In this document: positions 27,247-35,389 of the stretch, one piece after another | Layout: each line of letters opens with the position of its first letter | Position numbering within the stretch: the first letter of the stretch is position 1 | NCBI RefSeq assembly: GCF_004339665.1 | Contig: NZ_SMMU01000001.1 | Span: 186,001 to 250,000 of the forward strand | From: Azotobacter chroococcum | Lineage (GTDB): Bacteria > Pseudomonadota > Gammaproteobacteria > Pseudomonadales > Pseudomonadaceae | DNA: 64,000 nt | Reading direction: 5' to 3' | Notes under the pieces: model-generated | Databases searched by the model: none | Told to the model about the DNA's origin: nothing | What the model saw: the letters and a program-made list of their open reading frames with translations, nothing else | Translations under genes and position numbers: made by a program

Positions 27247-28270
27247 TACCGAAGCAGCCGGACGGCAGCGACCTCGTCGTCCGGCACGTCTTCACATACC
27301 TCCAGGTCATGCGTCAACAGGCGATCAAGGCTGTCCGCGAAGGGCAGACCGTCCAAAGCGTGGCGGCCGCCTTCGGCGTCAATATCCGCAGCGTCTTTCG
27401 ATGGCTGTCCGACTTCGCCAATGGCGGACAGAACGCCCTGCTCGCCAAGCCGATTCCCGGACGTCCGCCCAGGATCGGTGCCGAGGAAATGCGCTGGCTG
27501 GCACAGGCCGTTCGGGACTACTCGCCGCTGCAATACCGCTTCGAATTCGGCCTGTGGACCTTGTCGCTGATCGCCGAACTGATCCACCACCAGTTCGGCA
27601 AGACGCTGTCGTTGTCGGCGGTGAGCCGGATCATGAAGCTGCTCGGCTTCACCGCACAGAAACCCTTGCATCGCGCCTGGCAGCAGGATGCGGCGCTGGT
27701 GCGCCAGTGGGAAAGCGAGATCTGGCCGGCCATTCGGGCCGAGGCCCGCGCGGCGGGAGTGAGGATCTACTTCGCGGACGAGTCGGGCCTTCGCTCCGAC
27801 CATGCCGGCACGGCCTGGACAGCGCAGGGGGAAACGCCGGTGCTCGAGGTGACCGGCCGGCGCTTCTCGGTGAACATGCTGTCGGCAGTCGGGACGCGCG
27901 GCGAGTTCCGCTTCATGCTGCACGACGGGACGGTGACAGCCAGCGTGTTCCGCAAGTTTCTCAAGCGCCTGCTGGTCGGTGCCGAGCAACCGGTCTTCGT
28001 GATCGTCGATGGCCATCCGGTTCAAAAGGCCCGGCTGGTCAGGGCGTTTGTCGAAGAACAGGCGGGGCGCCTGAAGCTCTTCCATCTGCCGCCGTACTCG
28101 CCGCACCTGAACCCGGACGAACAGATCTGGGGGCACGTCAGGCGCAGTGTGTCCAGGCGTCCTGTGCAGAACCGGGAAGAAATGAAGAAATTGGCCCTGG
28201 GTGCGCTGCGCAGAATCCAGAAGCTGCCGGAGTTGGTGAAGTCGTTTTTCCGCCACCCGGACTGCCGATA
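27247..28270 (+). mobile_element. IS630-family insertion sequence
   Basis: The ends are inferred from an imperfect inverted repeat: left ATACCGAAGCAGCCGGACG (27246-27264) and, complemented on the right, ATATCGGCAGTCCGGGTGG (near 28270), each beginning next to TA, the dinucleotide target of this family. It carries one transposase gene. If the right end is correct, the transposase stop codon (28281-28283) lies just outside in flanking DNA. Boundaries are estimates. Confidence 0.7.
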
Positions 28271-28283
28271 TACAGCAATATGA
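27309..28283 (+). CDS. IS630-family transposase
   Basis: 324 residues from ATG 27309 (frame open to 27222). N-terminal helix-turn-helix (AIKAVREGQTVQSVAAAFGV, RSVFRWLSDF) and linker GRPPRIGAEEM, then a DDE domain: Asp in IYFADESGLRSDH, Asp in VFVIVDGHPVQKA and Glu in HLNPDEQIWGHV, matching the IS630/Tc1 DD-E spacing. No frameshift or internal stop, so it may be active. It catalyses cut-and-paste transposition into TA sites. Confidence 0.9.
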   Translation: MRQQAIKAVREGQTVQSVAAAFGVNIRSVFRWLSDFANGGQNALLAKPIPGRPPRIGAEEMRWLAQAVRDYSPLQYRFEFGLWTLSLIAELIHHQFGKTLSLSAVSRIMKLLGFTAQKPLHRAWQQDAALVRQWESEIWPAIRAEARAAGVRIYFADESGLRSDHAGTAWTAQGETPVLEVTGRRFSVNMLSAVGTRGEFRFMLHDGTVTASVFRKFLKRLLVGAEQPVFVIVDGHPVQKARLVRAFVEEQAGRLKLFHLPPYSPHLNPDEQIWGHVRRSVSRRPVQNREEMKKLALGALRRIQKLPELVKSFFRHPDCRYTAI

Positions 28284-28321
28284 TATTACCTTTAAAAAGA
28301 TTAGTAGCTATCGAAAGGGAG

Positions 28322-28891
28322 ATGCTTGTGGCTGAGTTGATTCAGATTGAGACTAGCCGTCTATTCCTTAGGTAATGGAGAACTTCGGATCACCTGCCGT
28401 TTGCAGAGCTCAATGCAGATCAGGAAGTAATGAGGTATTTTCCGTCCACGCTTAGTCGACAGGAAAGCGACGCAATGGCTGATCTATGCGAGTCACTTAT
28501 TGAGCAACGTGCTTGGGGCTTCTGGGCTGTTGAAGCAAAAGCAGATAAGTGCTTCATTGGCTTTGTGGGCTTGCATGTCCCAACTGCTGAGTTGCCTTTT
28601 TCGCCATGTGTTAAGATCGGTTGGCGGCTTTCATCGCTCTACTGGGGAAAGGGCTATGCCACTGAAGCGGCAAATGCCGCACTTAAAGTTGGATTCGAAA
28701 TGCTGAAACTGCCAGAAATAGTAGCCTTCACAACCATCGGCAATTTTAGAACGCGTGCTGTAATGAAACGTCTCGGTATGATTGAGAGTGCTTCGACTTT
28801 TAAGCACCCAGCAGTTCCAATTGGTAGTTGGCTCCAAGAGCATTGCCTTTATCGAATTGCTCGTGAGCAATGGATAGCCAGAAATTCATAA
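28322..28891 (+). pseudogene. GNAT acetyltransferase interrupted by one in-frame TAA
   Basis: Reading from ATG 28322 gives 17 residues ending SRLFLR, then TAA (28373-28375), then in the same frame WRTSDHLPFAELNADQEVMR and a full GNAT domain (GFWAVEAKADKCFIGFVGL; LSSLYWGKGYATEAANAAL, the acetyl-CoA loop; FTTIGNFRTRAVMKRLGM). In the family this site is often Gln (RLFLRQW), so a single CAA to TAA change explains the break. The 153 residues from ATG 28430 could be made alone but would lack strand beta-1. It resembles RimJ/RimL-type acetyltransferases. A/T-rich relative to its neighbours; probably acquired. Confidence 0.8.
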
Positions 28892-29322
28892 TAAATTTCT
28901 TATGCTCGAGCACTTTTAATTTTTGCTAAGTTTGGCAGTAGAAGGCTGGATTGAGTGTTTTTCATCCATCAGCTCGATGAGGCTTTATCCCCAGCCTTGG
29001 TGAATAAGGCTGTGGAAAACGCGGCCGGCCTCACGTGGGATGCGCGCCAGCATGGGGCGGTCAAAAACTGACCAGAGCGCAGGGGGATCGCAAATTTGTG
29101 AGGGAGGACCGGCGAGTTCTGCCTTGGGCGGCGATATGGCATCCCAGCCCCGGCTCCCATGAGTGGCAGAGGCTTTGCCAACGCTCTGGGACTTACGCCG
29201 CGGCTGCTCTGCCGCGCGTGGTGCCGTCTATGCGAAGCGGTGACGGCAGGGACGATGGGAGGGCATGCTATGAGTCGTCGTTTTGCACTCACCCTTGCAA
29301 TCGCCCCCAACGAGAAACCTCC
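28892..29322. other. Intergenic region before the 2-hydroxyacid dehydrogenase
   Basis: 431 bases. A hairpin CAGCCTT-N7-AAGGCTG lies at 28992-29012 and could terminate the acetyltransferase transcript. GC content rises sharply from about 29015. Short open frames here have no ribosome binding site and no family I recognise; some may be leftovers of mobile DNA, in line with the IS630 and IS6 sequences on both sides. Confidence 0.4.
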
Positions 29323-30282
29323 ATGCAGCCCACTATTCTCCTCGCTTCACGTGTTTCCGAGCCATTTCATGAACGCCTGAAAGCCCGTTTCAGGGTGATC
29401 GAGGCAACGGCCGCCGGCTTTGACGAGGCAGTTGCCGCGCTACCACCGGAACTGGCTGGGGAAATACGCATCGTCGTCGCGTTCGGCTCGACGCGCATGC
29501 CGGGAGCGTCGTTGGCTAGGCTCCCGCAACTGGGACTGATCTGCTGCCTGGGCAGCGGCTACGACGGCATCGACCTGGATCACGCACGGGAACGTGGGAT
29601 CGTCGTGACCAACAGTCCCGGCGCAAACGCGAGAAGCGTGGCCGATCTGGCGATGGGCCTGCTGATCTCGAGCATCAGGAATCTTTCCTCTGCCCGCGCA
29701 TACCTGGAGGCCGGGCGCTGGCAAGGCAACGCCGGCGAGCGCATGCAACCCGTGCGCGGACTGACCGGCCGCAGGCTGGGCATCTGCGGCCTGGGTGCCA
29801 TAGGCCTGAACGTCGCCAAGCGCGCCGCGGCCTTCGACATGGAGGTCGGCTACCACGGCAGGAAGGCCCGCCCGGAGGCTCCCTATCCGTATTTCGACTC
29901 CATCATGCAACTGGTCACCTGGGCGGACGTGCTGGTCGTGTCCATGCGGGCAGACGCCAGCACCTACCATGCGATCGACGCTGCTGTGCTGCAGGCACTG
30001 GGCCCGCAAGGATTTCTGATCAATGTTTCGCGCGGGACGACCGTGGACGAGAAGGCCCTGGTGCATGCCTTGAAAACCGGCCAGATCGCCGGCGCGGGGC
30101 TGGATGTCTACGAGCACGAGCCTTCGATCCCCAGCGAACTCTTCGAGCTTCCTCACGTGGCCCTGACGCCGCACATCGGCGGTAGCACCCTCGAGGCGGC
30201 GCAGGAGCAGGAGGCCTGTGTCCTGGCCAATATCGAGGCGTTTACGGCAGGGCAGCCGCCGCATACGCCTGTGCCCCTGTAG
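29323..30282 (+). CDS. D-isomer-specific 2-hydroxyacid dehydrogenase
   Basis: 319 residues from ATG 29323. NAD(P) motif GLGAIG at 156-161, then catalytic Arg237 (INVSRG), Glu266 (YEHEP) and His284 (PHIGG); all present. HGRKARP after strand 2 (Gly-Arg-Lys instead of an acid) suggests NADPH. The closest type is the glyoxylate/hydroxypyruvate reductase group, which reduces hydroxypyruvate to D-glycerate. A glycerate kinase and a CdaR regulator lie 1.3-2.5 kb downstream, with a wrecked MFS transporter between, so this was probably part of a glycerate or hydroxypyruvate utilisation locus. Confidence 0.87.
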   Translation: MQPTILLASRVSEPFHERLKARFRVIEATAAGFDEAVAALPPELAGEIRIVVAFGSTRMPGASLARLPQLGLICCLGSGYDGIDLDHARERGIVVTNSPGANARSVADLAMGLLISSIRNLSSARAYLEAGRWQGNAGERMQPVRGLTGRRLGICGLGAIGLNVAKRAAAFDMEVGYHGRKARPEAPYPYFDSIMQLVTWADVLVVSMRADASTYHAIDAAVLQALGPQGFLINVSRGTTVDEKALVHALKTGQIAGAGLDVYEHEPSIPSELFELPHVALTPHIGGSTLEAAQEQEACVLANIEAFTAGQPPHTPVPL

Positions 30283-30469
30283 GCATTCTCAGCCGGCCCC
30301 GGGCTGCAGCTTGAAACATACCGGAGGGTGCCTGCAGCTTACCTCTGACAAGGGCCGTAGCCGGCCCACAGGACCGCACAGGAGGCGCGACAGGCAGCTC
30401 GAGCGCTTTCTTTCCTTCTAATGGAGCGCAAATCGTCGCTGGTGGGCGTCTGGCGGCCTGCTGAATGGC

Positions 30470-30547
30470 CCCTCGTCTCCTGGCTACGATGGGCGAGCTG
30501 GGAATGGTACAGACCATCCTGGGCCATCAGAACCTCAGCAGTGCATG
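30470..30547 (+). pseudogene. Possible tyrosine-recombinase C-terminal remnant
   Basis: A short plus-strand frame reads RLLATMGELGMVQTILGHQNL then stops. The VQTILGHQNLS pattern matches the box II helix (LLGHSxLxTT) of phage-type integrases. Only about 25 residues remain and no box I or catalytic Tyr is present. Low confidence, but it fits the other mobile-element debris around it. Confidence 0.35.
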
Positions 30548-30872
30548 AACAAGTTGGCGACCTGATCATGGACCGAAGCAAATCGTTGCAACTGACTTGA
30601 AGCGGCGCATCACCTTCTCGCATACCCGGGTCGGTTGGTGCGAATTCTCCGCCCGGTTGTTCAACCCCCTTGTGCTGGCGGTGTTCGAGGTTCAACCCCA
30701 TTTTCCTGTTCGCCGCCGCATAACTCCCGAGCTTGTCAGTGATCAGGACACGCGGAGCGCGACCGTGCTTCCTGAGCAGCTTGCGCATGAGCCGCCTGCC
30801 TGTCGCGCCAGCGTTGCACCAGCACATCGAGCATCGCGCCGTGCTGGTCCAGCGCGCGCCACAGCCAGTGTT
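30540..30872 (-). pseudogene. IS6-family transposase remnant
   Basis: Minus-strand fragments in different frames reconstruct the C-terminal half of an IS6/IS26-like transposase: KHWLWRALDQHGAMLDVLVQ, then (shift) LMRKLLRKHGRAPRVLITDKL, GSYAAANRKMGLNLEHRQHKG, then (shift) NNRAENSHQPTRV.EKVMRRFKS, then (shift) QLQRFASVHDQVANLFMHC and a stop. The N-terminal half with the first Asp is missing and at least three frameshifts are present, so it is dead. Its 5' edge is fused to the MFS gene at about 30870. Confidence 0.85.
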
Positions 30873-31317
30873 TCCTGCTGCTGAGGGTGACGTAGAGCGA
30901 ATAGTTGAGGATCCAGCCGGAGAACGGCCCGCCCTCCAGGCCGGACACCGGAATGGCGGCCATGAACAGGGCCATGATGCGGCCGCGGCGGCTGGCCGGG
31001 AACCACTGCGAGAGGTAGAGCACCATGCCCAGGAAGAAGCCGGCTTCGGCGGCACCGGTGAACAGGCGCAGGGCGTAGAGCTGGCCGGGCGTCTCGACCA
31101 GCAGCAGGGCAGTCGAAGCCAGGCCCCAGGCGATCATCATCACGGCGATCCAGCGGCGCGGGCCGAAGCGGTTCAGCGCCAGGTTGCTGGGCACGCCGCA
31201 GAGCACGTAGCCGATGAAGAAGATGCCGGCGCCGAGGCCGTAGACGTTTCGATACAACGCGTTCCGCTCGTTCTGGACAGCGACGGAACAGGCTGTGGGG
31301 CTGTCGGGAAGGGACAT
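30873..31317 (-). pseudogene. Truncated MFS transporter (ACS family)
   Basis: About 148 residues of an anion:cation-symporter-type MFS protein. YGLGAGIFFIGYVLCGVPSN, RFGPRRWIAVMMIAWGLAS, LRLFTGAAEAGFFLGMVLYL and FPASRRGRIMALFMAAIP are typical of the glucarate/galactarate/glycerate transporter group. The usual first helix (YLDRVNVGFA region) is absent, replaced by a polar stretch, and everything after helix 5 has been replaced by an IS6 transposase fragment. It cannot be functional. Its position opposite cdaR and near glycerate kinase suggests it once imported glycerate or a sugar diacid. Confidence 0.8.
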
Positions 31318-31587
31318 TTCTTATCTCTCTTGTGGTTGTTATTCGGAGCCGCTATCCACCACGGGCTCCTTGGCTGCGGAGTCTCGGCGATCGACTGGCC
31401 ATCGTCTTCGGCGATCTGCACGACAGCCGGCCTGCCCGGTTGTGCAGATGAACAATGCCCCTGCCGGGGGACGAGCCGATGCTGGGCGCCCCATCGGGAT
31501 TCGGGACACCGGCGCGGGACTGGCGTACACAATTGAAGAGGCCCTTCCGAGAGGGCTGGACAGGTTTCGCCACGGGAGTGGACTTGC

Positions 31588-32691
31588 ATGTTCGAACTGG
31601 ACCATGAGCTGGCGCAGGACATCGTCACACGGGCGATGGCGATCCTGCCGTACAACGTCAACGTGATGGACAGCCAGGGGCTGATCCTCGCCAGCGGCGA
31701 GCCCAGCCGGATCGACACCCGCCACGAGGGCGCGCAGCTGGTGCTGTCCAACGCCCGGGTGGTGGCGATCGATAGCCAGGCGGCGGCCTGCCTGAAGGGC
31801 GTGCAGCCGGGGATCAACCTGCCGCTGTTCTTCGACCGGCAACTGATCGGCGTGCTGGGCATCACCGGCGACCCGGAGCAGGTACGCCTCTACGGCGAGC
31901 TGCTGCGCATGACCGCCGAAATGCTGGTCGCCCAGCGCCACCAGCAGGCCGAACACCGCTGGCGGCGCCAGCGCAGCGACGACCTGATGGCGCTGCTCCT
32001 GGAAGAAGGCGGCGACGCCCCGCGGCTGCTCGACGAGGCCCGCCTGCTCGGTCTCAAGCCGCAGCTGGCGCGCACGCCCTGGCTGTTCGAGCTGGCCGAG
32101 GGGCAGTCGGCCGAGCGACTGGGCGACTGGCTGCAGGGGCGCCATCCGGACAGCTGGTGCGTCTCGCCGGCGGCCGGCTCGCTAGTCTGGTGCCAGCCCG
32201 GAGCCAGCCTCGACGAGCAGGCGCAGACGCAGCTGCTGGAGCGGCTCGCGGCACAGGGCTGGCAGGTGCTGCGCGTCGCCGTCGGCGAGCTGGCCGAGGG
32301 CGTCGAGGGCATGCGCCACGGTTACCGCCGGGTGCGCGACCTGTTGGCCTACGGCCGGGCGATCCTCTCCCGACAGCGGCTGCTCGGCCTGTCGCGCTAT
32401 CGCCTGCCGGCACTGCTCTGGCACTACCGCGACAACGAGGCGGTCAGGGAACTGCTGCAGCCGCTGCAGCAGCTGCGTGCCCGCGATGCCGGCGGCCAGT
32501 TGCTCGGCACCCTGCGCAGCTGGTGCGAGCACCGCGGGCACAGCCAGGCCTGCGCCGATGCCCTCGGTGTGCACCGCAACAGCCTGCGCTACCGCCTGGA
32601 GCGGATCGCCGAGCTGAGCGGGGTCGATCCGCTGCGCCTGGATGGCCTGCTGACCCTCTACCTGGGCATGCAACTGCTGCCGGAGGCCTGA
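31588..32691 (+). CDS. cdaR: Sugar-diacid/glycerate-responsive regulator CdaR
   Basis: 367 residues. N-terminal diacid recognition domain (about 5-135: ELAQDIVTRAMAILPYNVNV, PGINLPLFFDRQLIGVLGITG) and C-terminal PucR-type helix-turn-helix (about 310-365: CADALGVHRNSLRYRLERI). GGGAG precedes the ATG by nine bases. E. coli CdaR activates galactarate, glucarate and glycerate genes. Here it stands next to glycerate kinase and opposite the wrecked MFS transporter, fitting a D-glycerate regulator. Complete gene. Confidence 0.9.
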   Translation: MFELDHELAQDIVTRAMAILPYNVNVMDSQGLILASGEPSRIDTRHEGAQLVLSNARVVAIDSQAAACLKGVQPGINLPLFFDRQLIGVLGITGDPEQVRLYGELLRMTAEMLVAQRHQQAEHRWRRQRSDDLMALLLEEGGDAPRLLDEARLLGLKPQLARTPWLFELAEGQSAERLGDWLQGRHPDSWCVSPAAGSLVWCQPGASLDEQAQTQLLERLAAQGWQVLRVAVGELAEGVEGMRHGYRRVRDLLAYGRAILSRQRLLGLSRYRLPALLWHYRDNEAVRELLQPLQQLRARDAGGQLLGTLRSWCEHRGHSQACADALGVHRNSLRYRLERIAELSGVDPLRLDGLLTLYLGMQLLPEA

Positions 32692-32824
32692 GGCTTTGTG
32701 CTTTTGCACAGAAATGCCGCGCCGCTCTTGGTCGTTCCGTCGACGCGCGCCGGATGCTTGCCCCGCAGAATGAGGCCAGCGCCTGCGCGCATCCCATCCT
32801 CCAAGACAAGAAGAGAAGTCCGCC

Positions 32825-33961
32825 ATGAAAATCGTCATCGCTCCCGATTCGTTCAAGGAAAGCCTGTCGGCCGCCGAGGTGGCCGCGGCCATCGCCGCCG
32901 GGCTCGGTGAGGTCTGGCCGCAGGCCGAGCTGCTCTGCCGGCCGATGGCCGACGGCGGCGAGGGCACGGTGGACGCGGTGATCGCCGCGGTCGGCGGCGA
33001 GCGCCGCGAAAGCCTGGTGCGCGGCCCGCTCGGCGAGCCGGTGGCGGCGCACTGGGGCTGGGTCGCCGGGAACCGCAGCGCGGTGATCGAGATGGCCGCG
33101 GCCAGCGGCCTGCACCGGGTGCCGGCGAACCGCCGCGATGCCTTGCGCAGCTGCACCTACGGCACCGGCGAGCTGATCCTCGCGGCGCTGGAGGCCGGCG
33201 CCGAGCGGATCGTCCTCGGTTTTGGCGGCAGCGCCACCAACGACGCCGGCAGCGGCATGCTGCGCGCCCTCGGCGCGTGCTTCGAAGACGCCGAAGGCCG
33301 CCCGCTGCCGCCCGGCGGCGCGGCGCTGGCGCAGCTGCAGCGGATCGACCTGACGGGCCTCGATGCGCGCCTGGCGCAGGTGGATTTCGAGGTCGCCTGC
33401 GACGTCGACAACCCGCTGTGCGGGCCGCGCGGCGCCTCGCAGGTGTTCGGTCCGCAGAAGGGCGCGACGCCGGAGCAGGTGCGCCAGCTCGACGCCGCCC
33501 TTGCCCGCTTCGCCGACGTCTGCGCGACGGCGCTGGGCCGCGATGCGCGGGACAACCCCGGCAGCGGCGCGGCCGGCGGCATCGGCTTCGCGGCGCGGAC
33601 CTTCCTCGGCGCGGCCTTCCGTCCCGGCATCGAGCTGGTCGCCGAGGTCAGCGGCCTGGAGCAGGCGGTGATCGGCGCCGACCTGGTGATCACCGGCGAG
33701 GGCCGGATCGACGAGCAGACCCTGCACGGCAAGACGCCGATGGGCGTGGCGACCATCGCCAAGCGCCACGGCGTGCCGGTCGTCGCCCTGGCCGGCACGC
33801 TCGGCGAGGGCTACGAGCGCCTCTACGGCCACGGCATCGACGCCGCCTTCAGCCTGGCGCCGGGACCGATCAGCCTGACCGCCGCCCTCGCCGACGCCCC
33901 CGTCCTGCTGCGCCGGCGCGCCGCCGACATCGCCCGGCTCTGGCGCCTGGCGCGCGGCTGA
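32825..33961 (+). CDS. garK: Glycerate kinase, GarK/GlxK family
   Basis: 378 residues, the usual length. Opening MKIVIAPDSFKESLSAAEVA, then PMADGGEGTVDAV, GFGGSATNDAGSGML and the CDVDNPLCGPRGAS segment are family signatures. It phosphorylates D-glycerate with ATP, giving 2-phosphoglycerate in most members of this class, feeding lower glycolysis. Cytoplasmic. It follows cdaR by 133 bases and is probably under its control. With the hydroxyacid dehydrogenase at 29323 it forms the remains of a glycerate pathway. Confidence 0.93.
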   Translation: MKIVIAPDSFKESLSAAEVAAAIAAGLGEVWPQAELLCRPMADGGEGTVDAVIAAVGGERRESLVRGPLGEPVAAHWGWVAGNRSAVIEMAAASGLHRVPANRRDALRSCTYGTGELILAALEAGAERIVLGFGGSATNDAGSGMLRALGACFEDAEGRPLPPGGAALAQLQRIDLTGLDARLAQVDFEVACDVDNPLCGPRGASQVFGPQKGATPEQVRQLDAALARFADVCATALGRDARDNPGSGAAGGIGFAARTFLGAAFRPGIELVAEVSGLEQAVIGADLVITGEGRIDEQTLHGKTPMGVATIAKRHGVPVVALAGTLGEGYERLYGHGIDAAFSLAPGPISLTAALADAPVLLRRRAADIARLWRLARG

Positions 33962-34176
33962 GGGCCGCGCCGACCTCCGCGTCCGCCCCGCCGCTGCCTT
34001 CCGGGCGCCGCGTCCCCGGCTTCCTGCCCCGGTGGCCACGGATGGTGAAATCGGCTCCAGTCCCCCAGAATAGGCCGCCCCCTGGCTGGAGCCCCTGCAG
34101 CACCGGCCCCGGGCGGACAGATCCGAGCGCTCGCGAGTCGAACAGGCGCTCACCCCTTCGAACCGGGAGAAAGTAG

Positions 34177-34437
34177 ATGCCCTTACTGGCCGGAATTCTC
34201 AGCGTTCTCGCGCTGCTGCTGGCTGCGGCCACCATCGTCGGCGTGATCGCGCCGTCGCTGTTCAGGAACCGAAAGACCGGACAGGTACCCAAGCGCCTGT
34301 CGGTGCTGGTGTGGGGGTGCATTGCCGTGTTCGTGGCGATGGTGCTGGCCGGCAGCCTCGTTCCGGCGCCGCCCCCTGCGCCGGCGACGGCCGGGGCTGC
34401 GGCAAATGAAGCTGCTTCGGGAAACGCTCCCCGCTGA
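34177..34437 (+). CDS. Small two-helix membrane protein
   Basis: 86 residues with GGGAGA (34165-34170) six bases before the ATG. Two hydrophobic helices (about 4-27 and 44-62) separated by a basic loop, FRNRKTGQVPKRLS, then an Ala/Pro-rich tail. I do not recognise a named family. The strong ribosome binding site and helix pattern support a real inner-membrane protein. It lies alone, 215 bases after glycerate kinase (a gap where I see nothing else), and just before the long inverted repeat. Confidence 0.6.
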   Translation: MPLLAGILSVLALLLAAATIVGVIAPSLFRNRKTGQVPKRLSVLVWGCIAVFVAMVLAGSLVPAPPPAPATAGAAANEAASGNAPR

Positions 34438-34487
34438 GGGGACTCTGATTCGGCTGGTGCTTGGCTGAACGCAGGGGGAGTGGCTGG

Positions 34488-35159
34488 GGATGTTGGCCCG
34501 TTTTCCGGGCGTCATGACGAAGCGCTTTCCTCGGCCCCAACGACGGGTTTCGCCTTGCACGGCGAGTCACTTTCTTCTTGCTTGCCCAAGAAGAAAGTGA
34601 CCAAAGAAGAACGGCACCCGACATCCGGCCCTTCACTGCGCTGCGCTCCGTTGCGGGTTCCCTCCCTCCGGCACTGCTCCGGGGGCACGCCGCGAAGGGA
34701 CGTCCCTGTCCCTTCGCGACTCGCTCGGCGTCCTGCCTCGCGTCCCCCTCCACAGCGCCTGCGCTCGGCCTTCTGTAGGGGACTTGGGTGTGGGCTGAAC
34801 CCTCACAAAGCCTCTCAGGTTTCAGGCGGCGGCTTCTGGCTTTTTGCTTTTTGACGCCAAAGCTGCCAAGCGGCACCGAACGCCCCTTGCAGAAGGCCGA
34901 GCGGAGTCGTCGTGGAAGGGGTTGAGCCGCATGGATGCGGCGAAAGGCCCGATGGCCAGGGATGGCCTTTCGGGCCGGGCCCCTGGAACGACGACGGAGA
35001 GAGGGAACCCGGAGCGCAGCGCAGGGCCGGATGATAGGGGCAAGCGGTTTTGGTTACTTTTGCCGCGACTGGCAAAAGTGACTCGCCGTGCAAGGCGAAA
35101 CCTGTCGGCGGGGCCGAGGAAAGCGCTTCGTCATATCCCCGGGAAACGGGCCACCATCC
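34488..35159. repeat. Long imperfect inverted repeat (two arms of about 275 bp)
   Basis: Left arm about 34488-34775 and right arm about 34890-35159 are reverse complements with interruptions; a central segment of about 114 bases is unique. Blocks of 24 and 28 identical bases occur, for example around 34514-34537 with its partner near 35112-35135, and 34547-34574 with its partner near 35074-35101. The unit (ending in a CTTTTxxTTxGGTTACTTTT-like hairpin region) resembles a dispersed Pseudomonas intergenic repeat, here present as two copies head to head. Several open frames cross it but have no family and are artefacts of the repeat. Confidence 0.85.
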
Positions 35160-35231
35160 ACCGAAGCCAGACCTCACACCAATAGTGGAGGTTGAAAGCG
35201 ACATCCCTCTGCCCCTTCCTCACACCACTAC

Positions 35232-35269
35232 ATTCATTTTTTACATATTAGAATATGCAAAAAATGAAT
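35232..35269. promoter_or_regulatory. 38-bp near-perfect A/T-rich palindrome upstream of a sulfur operon
   Basis: Arms ATTCATTTTTTACATATT (35232-35249) and AATATGCAAAAAATGAAT (35252-35269) are complementary at 17 of 18 positions with a two-base centre. It lies 121-158 bases upstream of the first gene of the organosulfur operon. It may be an operator or activator site for a sulfur-limitation regulator; a hairpin terminator for the other side is less likely because no gene ends nearby. Confidence 0.6.
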
Positions 35270-35389
35270 TTCCATCATCAAGACACGCTCTGTAGCCTTC
35301 TAAGCAACCAGCCGGACAAGATCCTTTTCTTATAAGAGACGAACAGGCCCTTGTCCTATCCATCCCTCGCACAGGCAGGAGCCCGGCAC

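Noticed and set aside
34480-35295. Several open frames within the long inverted repeat
   Set aside because: Both arms give related translations on both strands, as expected from an inverted repeat; none has a ribosome binding site or family.
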